DNA from: Malus domestica
Lineage: Eukaryota > Streptophyta > Magnoliopsida > Rosales > Rosaceae
Reading direction: 5' to 3'
DNA: 64,000 nt
Assembly: GCF_042453785.1 (NCBI RefSeq)
Contig: NC_091671.1
Location: 39,698,501-39,762,500 of the forward strand
Shown: positions 36,190 to 46,790 of the stretch, one piece after another
Layout of the letters: each line of letters starts with the position of its first letter
Numbering within the stretch: the first letter of the stretch is position 1
The notes under the pieces: model-generated
Seen by the model: the letters and a program-made list of their open reading frames with translations, nothing else
Database searches by the model: none
What the model was told of the DNA's origin: nothing
Program-made: the position numbers and the translations under genes

Positions 36190-37870
36190 AAACAAAATTT
36201 CTAAATATAATATAATAATATGATAATCTAACAAGAGAGATAGAGAGACTACATATATAATAAAGAGTTGCGATTGTCTCTGAATCTTTGTGTTTAGAAC
36301 ATCTGGATTAAAAAATGGACCGTTTAAAGACTTCGTTTTCTGTGAAGTAGACTAATGGGATGAGCTATGAAAAATGCAAGGTTTAGATTGAGCCGTCCAA
36401 ATTTCCGAATCTGCATGTCCCGAACACAGAAATCTGCAGAGGTTCTTTACCTCATAATACATAGTAGAGATGATAGGGTCATATAGATTGAAAACAACAT
36501 AACACAGACACCATCAACCCCACCACATACTGAAGACTGACCTAAAGTTTTAAAAGAACAAAACGAAGCCAGAACACAAAACAAAAGAATAAAAACAATA
36601 AGGTCAAAGTTTGATTTTGGTATGTATAATTTGGAGGAAGTTTCACGGCGTTTGTGGTTTAAATTGTCGGAATCTATGTTCTTAATCGGCACATTATTTT
36701 ACTGTGTGGTCCTCACTTAGCAAAATGACAGACCATAGAAGAGAGATTTGGAGTGGTGTATGCTTACAAAGTAGGTTTCTTTGATCCTGTTTTATTTCAT
36801 AGTTTTATTTGATGCTTAGGTGAATTTCTATGTGTAGGTTGTTTCGCTAGATGTTTTGACGTCAACAAGGAGTTCTGAGTGTTTTCTCGAGATCGGGATA
36901 TGACAATTTTAGTGAAGTTGACAAATTGTTATAGTTTATAGATCACTTGTCTTTGTCAAAATTTTATTACCAAAATTACTTAAATTAACACGCGCGTGAG
37001 ATGTAATGGTAGCTTAGTCTTTTTAGAAGTTTACAAGTTTCACTCACATACCTCTCAATTCATATTTCTTACGAAAATTGACTAACTCAAGTCATTATCC
37101 TTGAATTACACGATTTATAAACAATAAAAATTTAAGTAGCTACTACAGCGACTAAAGTGAAACTTAATAGAACAAAATCATACTTTGTCAAAAAAAAAAA
37201 AAAAAAAAAAAGGAGAAGAAGAAGAAGAAGTTGGTGAACGATTGAGATCATGAGATGAGAGTTGAGATCCCTGTTGGATTTCTGTGTCCTGAGTCGACGG
37301 ATTTAATAATTTGGATCGTTCAAGAGAAATCTAAACCGTTCAAGAGCTTAGTTTCTATGACGTGGTCCAAGTGGCACAGTGAAATATGCTAATATAGGCC
37401 GCATAATTCAAGTTGAGTGGTTCGATTTTTAAAATCCGACTGCTCTTAACATAGAAATCTGAAAATAACCTCATTTCATGAGATGAGTGAGTGAATGTGG
37501 GGCAAATCAAAGTTTTGGCAGACACTTTTATTGGATGATGATGGCCACACGTTTGAGGGTATTGATTGAAGATCATCATTTTTATTCCCCTCCTTTTTAT
37601 TTTTTTATCACTATTCTTTTGGTGATTTCGTCACTCTCTGACCTTATGATTTTACTGTTTCACCCCCAATCAACCCTGCCTATCATGATATTATCCATCG
37701 AAGTAAGCGTTGGTTGTATCATGATGTAAAAGCAGTAAAATGCCCTCAGTTAAAGTTGCAATGCTTCAGGCTTTCAGTATGTGGCTTGGCCCCATTGATT
37801 TTAAAGTTTGTACCCAAATTATTTACTGCACCTGCAATGCAATCCACAACTCAGATCCTTTGCTGCCCAA
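36190..37870. other. Intergenic, no gene recognised
   Basis: AT-rich; an A-run at 37191-37211 and GAA repeats follow. No supported gene. Confidence 0.4.
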
Positions 37871-37876
37871 AACGTA

Positions 37877-38076
37877 GGATTTGGATCCTCTCCGGGGCAA
37901 CTGGTCGGGATCCTTCTGATCAATGTTCGTGGATCGTTGAATTTTTATCCAACAGCTACAATTATTATAACTTTTAGAAGGCCTCCCTATTTGTAGCCGT
38001 TGGATAAAAATCCAACGGTTTACGAATATTGGTCAGGAGGATCCCGACCAGTTGCCTCGGAGAGAATCCAAATCCC
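37877..38076. repeat. Fold-back MITE, copy D of family FB1
   Basis: The best-preserved palindrome of the family: 'ggcaactggtcgggatcct' (left) against 'aggatcccgaccagttgcc' (right), outer 'aggatttggatcctctccg' against 'ggagagaatccaaatccc', and the core 'atccaacagctacaattattataacttttagaag'. Confidence 0.88.
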
Positions 38077-38224
38077 AAAACATAAATCAAGTGAGTGACG
38101 TGGAAAGGTTAAAAAAAAAGAAGGGATGAAAGTGAATACTGTGGAATCCAAGTATGTTAAAGTTACGGATTCGAATCAGGTCACATTGGGGTAAAACAAT
38201 TTAGGTTTTGACCTGTTTCACTTG

Positions 38225-38393
38225 CCAACAATAATCCATAGTAGTATTATTCTTCACTTGTAAGTGAGATGTCTTAAGTTTGATTCTCGCGAAAGACGAA
38301 TTTAAACCACTTTATTATGGTTAGCTTAGTGTGAAGCTTAGCCCACTTCTTCATTCCCTTAGTGTAGATATTATCGTTTGTTCAAAAAAAAAA
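38225..38393 (+). repeat. tRNA-derived SINE, family S1, copy 3
   Basis: The best copy: 'tattattcttcacttgtaagtgagatgtcttaagtttgattctcgcgaaagacgaattt' (B-box-like), 'aaccactttattatggttagcttagtgtgaagcttagcccacttc', 'agtgtagatattatcgtttgttc', then an A-tail. The decayed A box sits about 35 bp before the B box. Confidence 0.75.
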
Positions 38394-39421
38394 CATTAAA
38401 ATTTCATATTCGAATCAGGTGGGTAGAATAGTTTGGGTTTTGGCCTGTTGGGTTCTAGCAAGCCCATTTCACTAGCCAATATAGCTACATCCGCGTCTAC
38501 GTCAATATTCTATTTTAAACTAATCAAGTTGGGCGAGACGATGATCCGTACTCAAGCGCATAGGAGGAAGCACACCCACTCTAGCCAGTACATCTCTACG
38601 CCAACATCTACGTTACTCATCACTTTGTAAAGGAAAACGTAATGAAGATTAAGGTATGGGCTTCGAATTGAGTGCTCTAAACTTGGACTTTGTAGTATAG
38701 CCCAAAAGCTTTGGACTCCCAAGTAAAACGTTAAACGGGTTACCAGCTTCATTTGTGTACCCTGTTTAGAATGTATTTAGATTAGAAAATCATGCTTAAA
38801 CTTTCTTGTTGCACGAGATATATGAGGATTGTTCTTGAGTAATTTAGTTATATTATTCCTGGAAATTTCAGAAACTCAAAATTTGTGGATGCAGTCTCAT
38901 CAGTTTCCAGTTTCTACTTGGGGTTTTTTTTGTTGGTAGGATTAGGATGAGTCTTTGTATGGTGAAAATGACACGAAAATATGTTCAATAAAATTTGAAA
39001 ATTGATCAAATATTGTGAATTAACATAAGTTCACGGCTTTGAAAATAGGTTTTATATTAATTTAGTAAAAAATTAAAATTGATAAAATATCATGAGTTAA
39101 TATAAGTTCACGACAATGTTAAAAATCTCCCTTATAATTCATCACATAGAGGTGAATGAAGGAAAATGTTATATGTTATATCAAACCTATAGGCTTGCTA
39201 TAATCTTGGCCGTCCGTTTACAAACATTAAAACTAAGAAACGAAGCTTTCAAAATGGATCAAACAACTTTTTCTTCATGAACATGGCTGCATAGCTAATA
39301 TAAAAGTATCGATCGACAAAATTCATCACCAAAACAATCTCCCTCTAACTATTTCTTGTAATATATTATATGACACTACCAACTTTAAACTTCATTTCTC
39401 AGCCTCATCCTTTCTGAATCT

Positions 39422-39905
39422 TCAAAAATCTGCAGAAAAGTCATCGTACAGTTCTAGTTTCGGCTGATCCCTATTTCCACCGTTTGCTGCCCTGTCACCG
39501 TTGGCTCTGCCATTTCCATCCAACTTCCCACCATTCTTGCCGTTGGAGTTCCCACTACCATTCTTGGCGTTGGATTTGTTGTGTGATGTTTCGTCACCGT
39601 TGGACTTCCCAGAATTGCCCTTCCCGTCGCCATTGGCTTCGTCGTTTCCCTTTGACTTCCCACCGTTCTTGCCGTTGCCATTAGCTTCGCCGTTTCCCTC
39701 ATTCGACGGTGCTGGAGGACGGGGATAAGGAAGAGGACACCCCTTTGGGAGGGAGTCTTTCACAAGATGTTGTACCATCTTTATGAGGTATTTAATCTTA
39801 AGTGAGTTTTTTTTTTTTTTTTTTCTTTCTAGATTCCACAAGCAGATATTCAAGGCAGTCATCCACCTTGAAAGAGCATGTATCACCTTTCATAATTGCC
39901 TTCAG
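39422..39905 (-). pseudogene. Asn/Gly/Lys-rich protein gene, left inverted copy, frame broken
   Basis: Reading leftwards, a domain with VNEALKAIMKGDTCSFKVDD leads to LKIKYLIKMVQHLVKDSL and then a low-complexity tail of NGKNGGK and GNGxANGDG units ending YDDFSADF. An 18-base A run (minus strand of 39807-39824), where the right copy has only a short A stretch, throws the first part out of frame with the second. I do not recognise the family. Whether the gene was ever functional cannot be told here. Confidence 0.55.
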
Positions 39906-40011
39906 AGCTTCATTCACCTCACAAGTAGATATGGTCAATACTTTTGGCTATATCACAAGCTTCATTCACCCTTAAAGAGCTTCATTCATCTCACAAGCTC
40001 TTTCAAGGTGG

Positions 40012-40463
40012 GGTGAATGAAGCTTTGAAGGGCATTCTGAAGGGTGATATCTGCTCTTTCAAGGTGGATGACCGCCTTGAATATCTTCTTCTGGAATCTA
40101 GAAAAAACTCACTTAAGATTAAATACCTCATAGAGGTGGTAGAGCATCTTGTAAAACATTCACTCCCAAAGGGGTATCATTCTCCTCCCCGTCCTCTAGC
40201 ACTGTCGATGAAGGGAAACGGCAGAGCCAATGGCGACGGCAAGAACGGTGGGAAGTCGGAGGGAAATGACGGAGCCAATGGCGACGAGAAGCAACTCTGG
40301 GAAGTCCAACGACGACGGAGCAGCACACAACAAGTCCAACGGCAAGAACGGTATTGGGAACTCTAACTGCAAAAACGGTGGGAAGTCGGATGGAAACGGC
40401 GGAGCCAACGGTGACGGAGCAGCAAACGGTGGGAATAGGGATCTGTCAGAATTGAAATTGTAA
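40012..40463 (+). pseudogene. Asn/Gly/Lys-rich protein gene, right inverted copy, frame broken
   Basis: Mirror copy of the minus-strand gene. Its first part is intact (VNEALKGILKGDICSFKVDD, LKIKYLIEVVEHLVKHSL, then NGDGKNGGKSEGNDG). A small indel near 40285-40295 shifts the frame, and the rest of the tail (KSNGKNGIGNSNCKNGGK...NRDLSELKL) continues in another frame to 40463. So each arm is broken once, at a different place. Family unknown. Confidence 0.55.
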
Positions 40464-40899
40464 GATGACTTTTCTGCAGGTTTTTGAAGATTCAGAAGGG
40501 AGAGGACTCAGAAAGGAAGCTTAAAGTTGGTAGTTTCATATAATAAATTACAAGAAATAGTTGGAGCGAGATCGTTTTGGTGATGAATTTTGTCGTTAGG
40601 TTTTGCGTGGATTGATACTTTTATATCACCTTTGCAGCCATGTTTATGAAGAAAAGGTTGTTTGATCCATTTTGATAGCTTCGTTTCTTAGTTTCAATGT
40701 TTGGAATGCGAAAAGGATTAAAAGTTGGAATTCATTGCAAACTTGAATTGAAGGAGATTGAATTGAAAGAGATATTAGAGAGGGCAAAAATGAAGGTGTG
40801 TGAATTATAGCCCAATATCCACCCTATTTATGGACATTTGAAGATGAAGATAATAAGTGCCACGCAAATAAGAATCTTATCTAAAATTCGCACAATAAA

Positions 40900-41215
40900 T
40901 TACATCTCAACATGTGGCACTCGAAATCCTATCCGAAAAATTATTAAGATTACATATCGACAAGAAATCTGGGGAATTACTCACATATCGACACGTGACA
41001 CTCGAAATCCTATCCGAAAAATTATTGAGATTACTTATCGATAAGAAATCTGGAGAGTTACTCAAATAGCAACACGTGGCACTCGAAATCATATCCGAAA
41101 AATTATTGAGAATACATATCGACAAGAAATATGGAGAGTTCATCACTTTAGCGACACGTGTCACTCGAAATCCTATCTGAAAAATTATTAGGATTACATC
41201 TCGAAAAATTATTTG
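40900..41215. repeat. Tandem repeat, about 82 bp x 4
   Basis: Units share 'acacgtggcactcgaaatcctatccgaaaaattatt', 'gattacatatcgacaagaaatctgga' and 'gttactcaaatag'. It lies between the inner and outer right arms of the large inverted repeat and has no partner on the left. Confidence 0.8.
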
Positions 41216-41429
41216 AGGTAGTTTAATTTAAGTAACCATATTAATTCAACTAAAATAATAAATTATGTTTTGAGTTTCCGAAATTTCCAGGAATAATATA
41301 ACTAAATTTTTCAAGAACAATCCTCATATATCTTGCGCAACAAGAAATTTTAAGCATGATTTTCTAATCTAAATACATTCTAAACAGGGTACACAAATAA
41401 AGCTGGTAACCCGTTTTAACGTTTTCCTT

Positions 41430-41985
41430 GGAGAACATGTTTTGTATGGATATCGAGGAAATTCAACTTTGGAAAAACACAATGGAGGGGAAGCTCTAGC
41501 ATTGCAAGTTTGCAAACCAGCAGCGAGCCTCCGAAACGAACAACTTCTCTCATACAGTTATACTCATGTTCATCTGCAAACCACCTCCGAAGCGCTCTCT
41601 AATTGCTGCGCATCAGAGACACTGAAATCTTCTCAGTCGAACATTTTGGCACAGGCTCGGTTCATTTCCGAGTGCTTGTGTGTGTGACAAGATGATAGAG
41701 ATGGTGTTCTGCTCGGTATATGGTTGGTTCAGTAGTAACATATCATCTAAACGGGTTTTATTCTGGTTGCAAGCTAGATGAGGTTTTAATACCGAGTAAA
41801 TAAACAATACTTAAGCGTTTAAACGTTCATAGAAAATGATGAAAAAAACTATCACAACAACATGTAGAGAACCGATTCACTACCCTCACGGTATCAAAAC
41901 TGTTTTTCCATTGCTCGAGTAGTAATTCAATCAGCAACATTACAATTATGATTATCCAAATATCAAAACAAGTTCGAAAACTTAC
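41430..41985. other. Intergenic, no gene recognised
   Basis: An 81-codon open frame at 41442-41687 has fairly ordinary codon composition but matches nothing I know and no splice context supports it. Confidence 0.35.
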
Positions 41986-41990
41986 GCAAA

Positions 41991-43016
41991 CTATGCTTGC
42001 TTCGAAGAACCTTGAATAGTCTCCAAAAGATGCTGAATTCTGTACTTCATAACAGGCTGACCTTTATGCGTTTTCTTAAGCATCTTCTCCCTAGAAGACT
42101 TCCTTCGTGCTTCCGCCTTTTCTCGTTCTTCCTTCTTTGCCTGAATAATCGCCTCCCTCTCCATTCTCTCCTTCTGTTCATCTTCATGTTTCATCTCATA
42201 CATTTTCATTATACTACGAGCACCGTACTTCTTTTTCTTCTTGTCATTCTTACTCATCTTACTACCACCTCCAGTTTCGTTCTCCTTTTCACTACTATCT
42301 CCAGCTCCACTCTCCATTTTACTACCACATTCAGTCTCATTCTCCTTCTTACTAACATATCCCGTTTTGCTCTCCCTTTTACCATCTTCGGTTTCCATCT
42401 CCTCCTGTACACCGAAACAATACACAACTTGAGACTTCAATCTCCAAATAATGTTTTCACAACAAGAGTGTAATTGGGTTTTCATAACACACAATCCCTG
42501 TCCCTAATTTCAAATAAAATCCAACAAAACATAAGCCAAAGAAATCAAACCTCGAAGCGGCTTATCGCCAACGGAGGATTGCTCTGCTGTTGTTTCAGTG
42601 ACTTCTTATACTTGTTCACATACTTGGAGTTCTTGTAGAGCTCCTTCTGCTTCTCTGATACAATAAACAGAACCAACCCAATTCATTAAAATCACAATAA
42701 ATCATACCCACCAAGCAAAAAGTAAATAAAAATTGAAAGAAGATGATATAAACAGGAAAAATATTGATACAGAAACAAATAAAAATTGAAAAAAAATAAA
42801 GACAAATCGAAATGAAATCAAAGGAGAGGGCTTTTCCATACTAATCAAAGCTGGGTTGAAGTAGCTGCTGTTCGATTTGGCACTCGCGAAGGCCTCGAGC
42901 GAAAGGCCTTGACCGCCCATCCTCCTCATGTTCTTCTTCTTCTTCTTCATGCTACTCGATCTCGAGCCGCTGAATTTCTCTCTGTTTCCTTCGTGTTTTG
43001 GGTGTTGATTCTTCAT
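41991..43016 (-). CDS. FYV7: FYV7-type rRNA-processing protein
   Basis: Three exons, 43016-42842, 42654-42551 and 42404-41991, GT-AG, joining to 230 aa. The N-terminus is basic (KKKKKNMRRMGGQGLSLEAFA), then FNPALIKKQKELYKNSKYVNKYKKSLKQQ, an acidic/Ser-rich middle (residues about 93-150), a Lys/Glu coiled coil (KHEDEQKERMEREAIIQAKKEEREKAEARR) and the conserved end KTHKGQPVMKYRIQHLLETIQG. That order is the plant FYV7 family; yeast Fyv7 acts in early small-subunit pre-rRNA processing in the nucleolus. The middle contains about three 9-10 residue repeats (KKENETECGSKMESGAGDSS-like) specific to this protein. The start could also be Met23 (MKKKKK); the first Met is preferred because both are in frame and nothing interrupts them. 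Confidence 0.85.
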
Positions 43017-43029
43017 TGTTGAGCGGAAT

Positions 43030-44435
43030 TAGGGAAGTATTGAGAAATGGGTAAAGGAATTGGGGAGGAAAGAGGACGAATTGGAAACCCTAATTTGCAG
43101 ATTAGGGGTAAGTAAAGCGTGCTCTAGTGCAAGTGCAAGGGAGAGACTTGCAGAGGATTTGCCCAGGCAACACAAATTTAGGCACAAATTTATTTGCAAG
43201 CCGCTGGATTTGCATCGACGGCTATGATTTGTTGGTCCGGAAGAAAGGGATATGCAGAGAATCTCCAACAATATTAGTTAAATTTCGATTAGGGAATTGT
43301 TACTGGCACTCCTAAAATCTCATTTTGAATTCAGAATTTTCTATAATTAGAAAAAAAAGAGTGTAGAATAAGATATTTATGAGTGCTAATAATAGTTCAT
43401 TTTTATTATTGTAGCTAGCCAACTGACCCAACAATACTAGCTTTTTTTTTATAGTTTTTAATGTTTAGCAAAAATTTAACTTTCTTTTCCCTCCTAGCTA
43501 ATCTTGTTAGTTACTATTTACGAAGTTAAGATAGCTAGTTTGTTGGAGCTTGGTTTTTCTCCATATTTTTTTTTGTTTAAGTCGCCAGAAAGCCTCATTA
43601 GCTAGGTTGTTGAAGATGCTCAATAGAGGATTTGTTCTCATGTGTGTTTGGGTTAAAACTTGAACTTTGGACTCAAAAGGAAGTTAGCCCAAAAGAATTC
43701 CTCCAGACGAACAATGTGCATAGGGAGCACATCCGCTCAACCCCTTGGGTACATCCACGGATTCTTTAGCATGTTGCTATGCTCGCATTTGCCCTTTTAA
43801 ACCCTTTATAATGTTGGGCAAAAAATAGATTGAAGTTTTAATAGAGTTAGCCAAAAATATCATTGCTCTACATTTATAACTTCATGAACAAATATTCAAA
43901 AATTTTTAGTTTAGAGACCAAATCTCCAATTGTACCAAAGTTCCTCTACTCCAATACTCTCAACAATATAAAGAATGATTTGGATGCATGGTCTCTCCCA
44001 GCGGAACTTTCAAATTTGAAAAGTATTGTTAATTAGATTATGAAAGATGTTAACATTTTATCATCATTTTTTTTGTTGGAGCAATATGTTTCGTAAGGGT
44101 ACGTGTCTGCCTACTTAGTAGATTAAGTTGACAGCATTTGTTAACTAGATTAGGTTTATCGCTACATTTGTGATCAGATTAGGTTTTCTCCATTCTATTT
44201 GCTGTATGCAATTACTTTGGTACGAAAGGGCCACATGGTAGAACAAACCAATAATAGTATTGGCAAAGAAAAAGAGAGAGAAGATAGAAACATTAATGGG
44301 GAACTGGCTAGCTAGAACTAGAAGAACAGCAGCTGTTCCAATTTGCAATATCCATAGTGGCCTTAAGGATATCAAAACCCTAATGGCAGTTCTAAATGTA
44401 TTCATGTGGATCATTAGGTATTTCATCCACTCTAA
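43030..44435. other. Intergenic between FYV7 and SWEET
   Basis: No gene recognised. 43270-43350 ('gggaattgttactggcactcctaaaatctcattttgaattc') looks MITE-like. 44140-44435 probably includes the SWEET 3' untranslated region. Confidence 0.4.
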
Positions 44436-44439
44436 GTCA

Positions 44440-45642
44440 TCACACAACTGATTCATTTTGTTCTGTAGTTGCATCTTCAACCTTGCTTGTCATGCTCTCC
44501 AACCGAGCATCTTCGACCTTGCTTGTCATGCTTTCCGACCGAGCATCTTCAACCTTGCTTGTCATGCTCTCCGAGCAAACATCTTCAACCTTGCTGTCAT
44601 TTGTGTCTTCTTCTTTCAACTGATTGTCATTTTCTGCAACCCCATTTTCATTTGGTATCTCTTTGAGAATATATTGGGGTAAGACGGCTTTCTTTGATTT
44701 CTTGAACACTAGGTACATGATCATCTGCGCAATCCCGAACCCGAACCCTAGGATGTTTGGTGCCTAAACATGGAAGAAAAAAAGCAAAAGAGTTTTAAAA
44801 CAGTGGGGCAGTATTATTATAGTGCAACATCACATATGTTACTTAGAGGTCAAGGAGCTGAGAATTCGTACCGCTACGAATAAATCTCTTAGTAGAAGGC
44901 CATAGAAGAACCACATCACAGCGCATAGAGTTAAGCAGAACGACAAAGGGAAGGACATGTATTCCACACTCCTTGTTTTAATAACTAGCCTCTGAAAATG
45001 GTAAAAGGAGATGATAAATTAGGTGAATTGATCCGTATTTATTAACATTAAAAATACTAGGCTTAGTGTGAATAAATTCTCTTACCATTATACTAAGAGG
45101 AGCAGCAAATACACATACAGAAAACACAACGTTAGTCCACCCAACTATTTTAATCCTCAGATAAGGATCTGTGATTAAGGAAGTAGCAAATAAGATCACA
45201 CCATAAGCCCCCACATTGAAAAGGGTAAGTAGCTTAGCCGTATAAATCTGCAAAACCAGAACAAAATTGTATGCGAGTAAATAAAAGCTGAACGTGAAAT
45301 GTTTTATAGGTACGCCAAATCGGATCGCACCTAACCCTACAAGATAGAGCGTATTATAATTATGTACCCTGATTTTTGCTGGTGCATAAATCATGTAGAT
45401 TACAAGATAACTTGTTTCGATGACGCAGGCGATGGAATTGATGGTGATGAGCATGAAAGCATGTCCCTTGAGGAAGGCATAGTAGAGCATCAACATGGCG
45501 CTAAACAGTGCCACTGCATAAGGTATAGATTGGAATCCCTCTGTTGATTTTTTCTTGAAAATCCTATAAAATGTTGGCCTAAAAAAAAAGGAAAAAGAAA
45601 GTTAGATAACAATTACAGATGATACATGAAAATCCCATATGC

Positions 45643-45680
<38 letters not shown>

Positions 45681-45936
45681 TTACAGTGGAGCTAGTAACA
45701 CCATGAAGGACACAATGTTACCTGTAGAAATGAAAAAAGAAAAAAGAAAATCGAGAGAACTTAGAATTGAAACCAAGTCGAAGACGAAATAGAAAAAAAA
45801 TTCAGATTTACTGGGGAAGTTTGGGAAGGGGAGATAGAAAAATTAGAAACTAATAAGCTAGGGGCTAGGGTTAGTAGCCAGGGCTACCTAGAATGCCAAA
45901 AACTGAGGCCAAGAGAGGAGCATCAGGGGCTGCCAT
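44440..45936 (-). CDS. SWEET: SWEET sugar transporter (clade III-like)
   Basis: Six exons: 45936-45888, 45721-45685, 45578-45368, 45247-45086, 44991-44872 and 44763-44440. Exon sizes 37, 162 and 120 bp are the hallmark sizes of plant SWEET genes. The product is 300 aa with seven membrane segments in two MtN3/saliva triple-helix units (about 8-95 and 130-215). Conserved residues: APLPTF in TM1, N76 (LITINS) and N196 ([10 protein letters not shown]), the paired asparagines of the sugar pocket. Length over 280 and a long hydrophilic tail fit clade III, whose members export sucrose across the plasma membrane in phloem loading, nectaries or seeds; the substrate here is inference. The tail (residues 250-297) carries four 12-residue repeats ([12 protein letters not shown] type). 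A (GA)n run sits in intron 2. Confidence 0.94.
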
Positions 45937-46040
45937 TCTTGGCTTGATGAAGCTCTTTAATGACTGAGAGAGTTTTGAGGCCGAGGGCTCTCCAAAAACT
46001 CAAACACTCAGAGCTTGCTATAACTCTTGCATAGCATGCG

Positions 46041-46048
46041 TTTATATA
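46041..46048 (-). promoter_or_regulatory. TATA box of the SWEET gene
   Basis: The minus strand reads TTGTATATAAACGC, about 105 bp before the ATG, leaving a leader of roughly 75-80 bases. TATA boxes of SWEET promoters are known binding sites for bacterial TAL effectors in other plants; nothing here shows that for this gene. Confidence 0.6.
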
Positions 46049-46159
46049 CAAGAGAGTAGAAGGGAAAAGGAAAAGGAAAAGAAGAAGAAAAAAGAAACCG
46101 ATTTGATGAGTTAAGTTAGCTAACTGTTGGAATTTGGGAGCTAGCTGTGAACACACTGT

Positions 46160-46785
46160 ATTTGTGTGGTTTGATTGGGTGTCTTGTGGTTTTGGGCAAG
46201 GAATTAGTGAGCTTGGAAAGCTCCATCGTTAATTGGGAAATTAAGCTCATAGCTGGCTAGCTAATTACTAGACGTACTAATTAATCTTCGAGAACATAAA
46301 TGCTAAGGAAACTCTTTTAAAAGTGAGACTCTTCATGAAATCTTTGTTATCTCACAGTTTAACGTTAATTATCAAGCCAATATTATAAAACATTGTACAA
46401 AAAATATGAGGTGACATAAATTTAGAGTTCAATAAATTTGGAGTTTAATATTTTGTTATTGGCCTCAGTTTCGTGGAGCTTGAGCCATGAGGTTTCGTGA
46501 AGCAAACAGTAGAGCGTTTTGCAACAACAAAACCAAAAGGGTTTACATTGGATACCTGATAGGCCACTAGCAGTTACGTTTCAAGGCCTTTATGCAAAAT
46601 GTATTGTTATATGTATTCATTGTATTGTATATATGCCGTGTGTTGTAGATCACTACATAACTTTTGCTTGCCAATTGTCAATTGGAGTACGCTTAGCTTT
46701 TGTATTCTTACATGAACAAGAGGTCGTTTTGTCAACTCAATATACTAGCGTATGATACCAAATTAAAGCAGTTTATTATGTTTAT
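46160..46785. other. SWEET upstream region
   Basis: No gene recognised; contains the SWEET promoter side and anonymous AT-rich sequence. Confidence 0.4.
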
Positions 46786-46790
46786 GCTCC

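Larger units (their letters stand above)
38725..41430. repeat. Large two-tier inverted repeat
   Basis: Outer arms: 38725-38890 (aacgggttaccagctt...gtgtaccctgtttagaatg...) and 41270-41427, inverse copies. Inner arms: about 39195-39955 and 39965-40710, inverse copies, with 'gatccattttgatagcttcgtttcttag' on the right matching 'ctaagaaacgaagctttcaaaatggatc' on the left. The axis is near 39990, where GCTTCATTCACC (39959) faces GGTGAATGAAGC (40012). The spacers between inner and outer arms are not alike: the left is AT-rich, the right carries an 82-bp tandem array. Confidence 0.88.

Noticed and set aside
41442-41687. 81-codon frame next to the large inverted repeat
   Set aside because: It lies just outside the outer arm; no family, start context or splice partner could be found.
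42702-42840. Extension of the FYV7 first exon into MEKPSPLISF...
   Set aside because: It is intron read-through; a donor at 42841-42840 restores the conserved FNPALIKKQKELY block.
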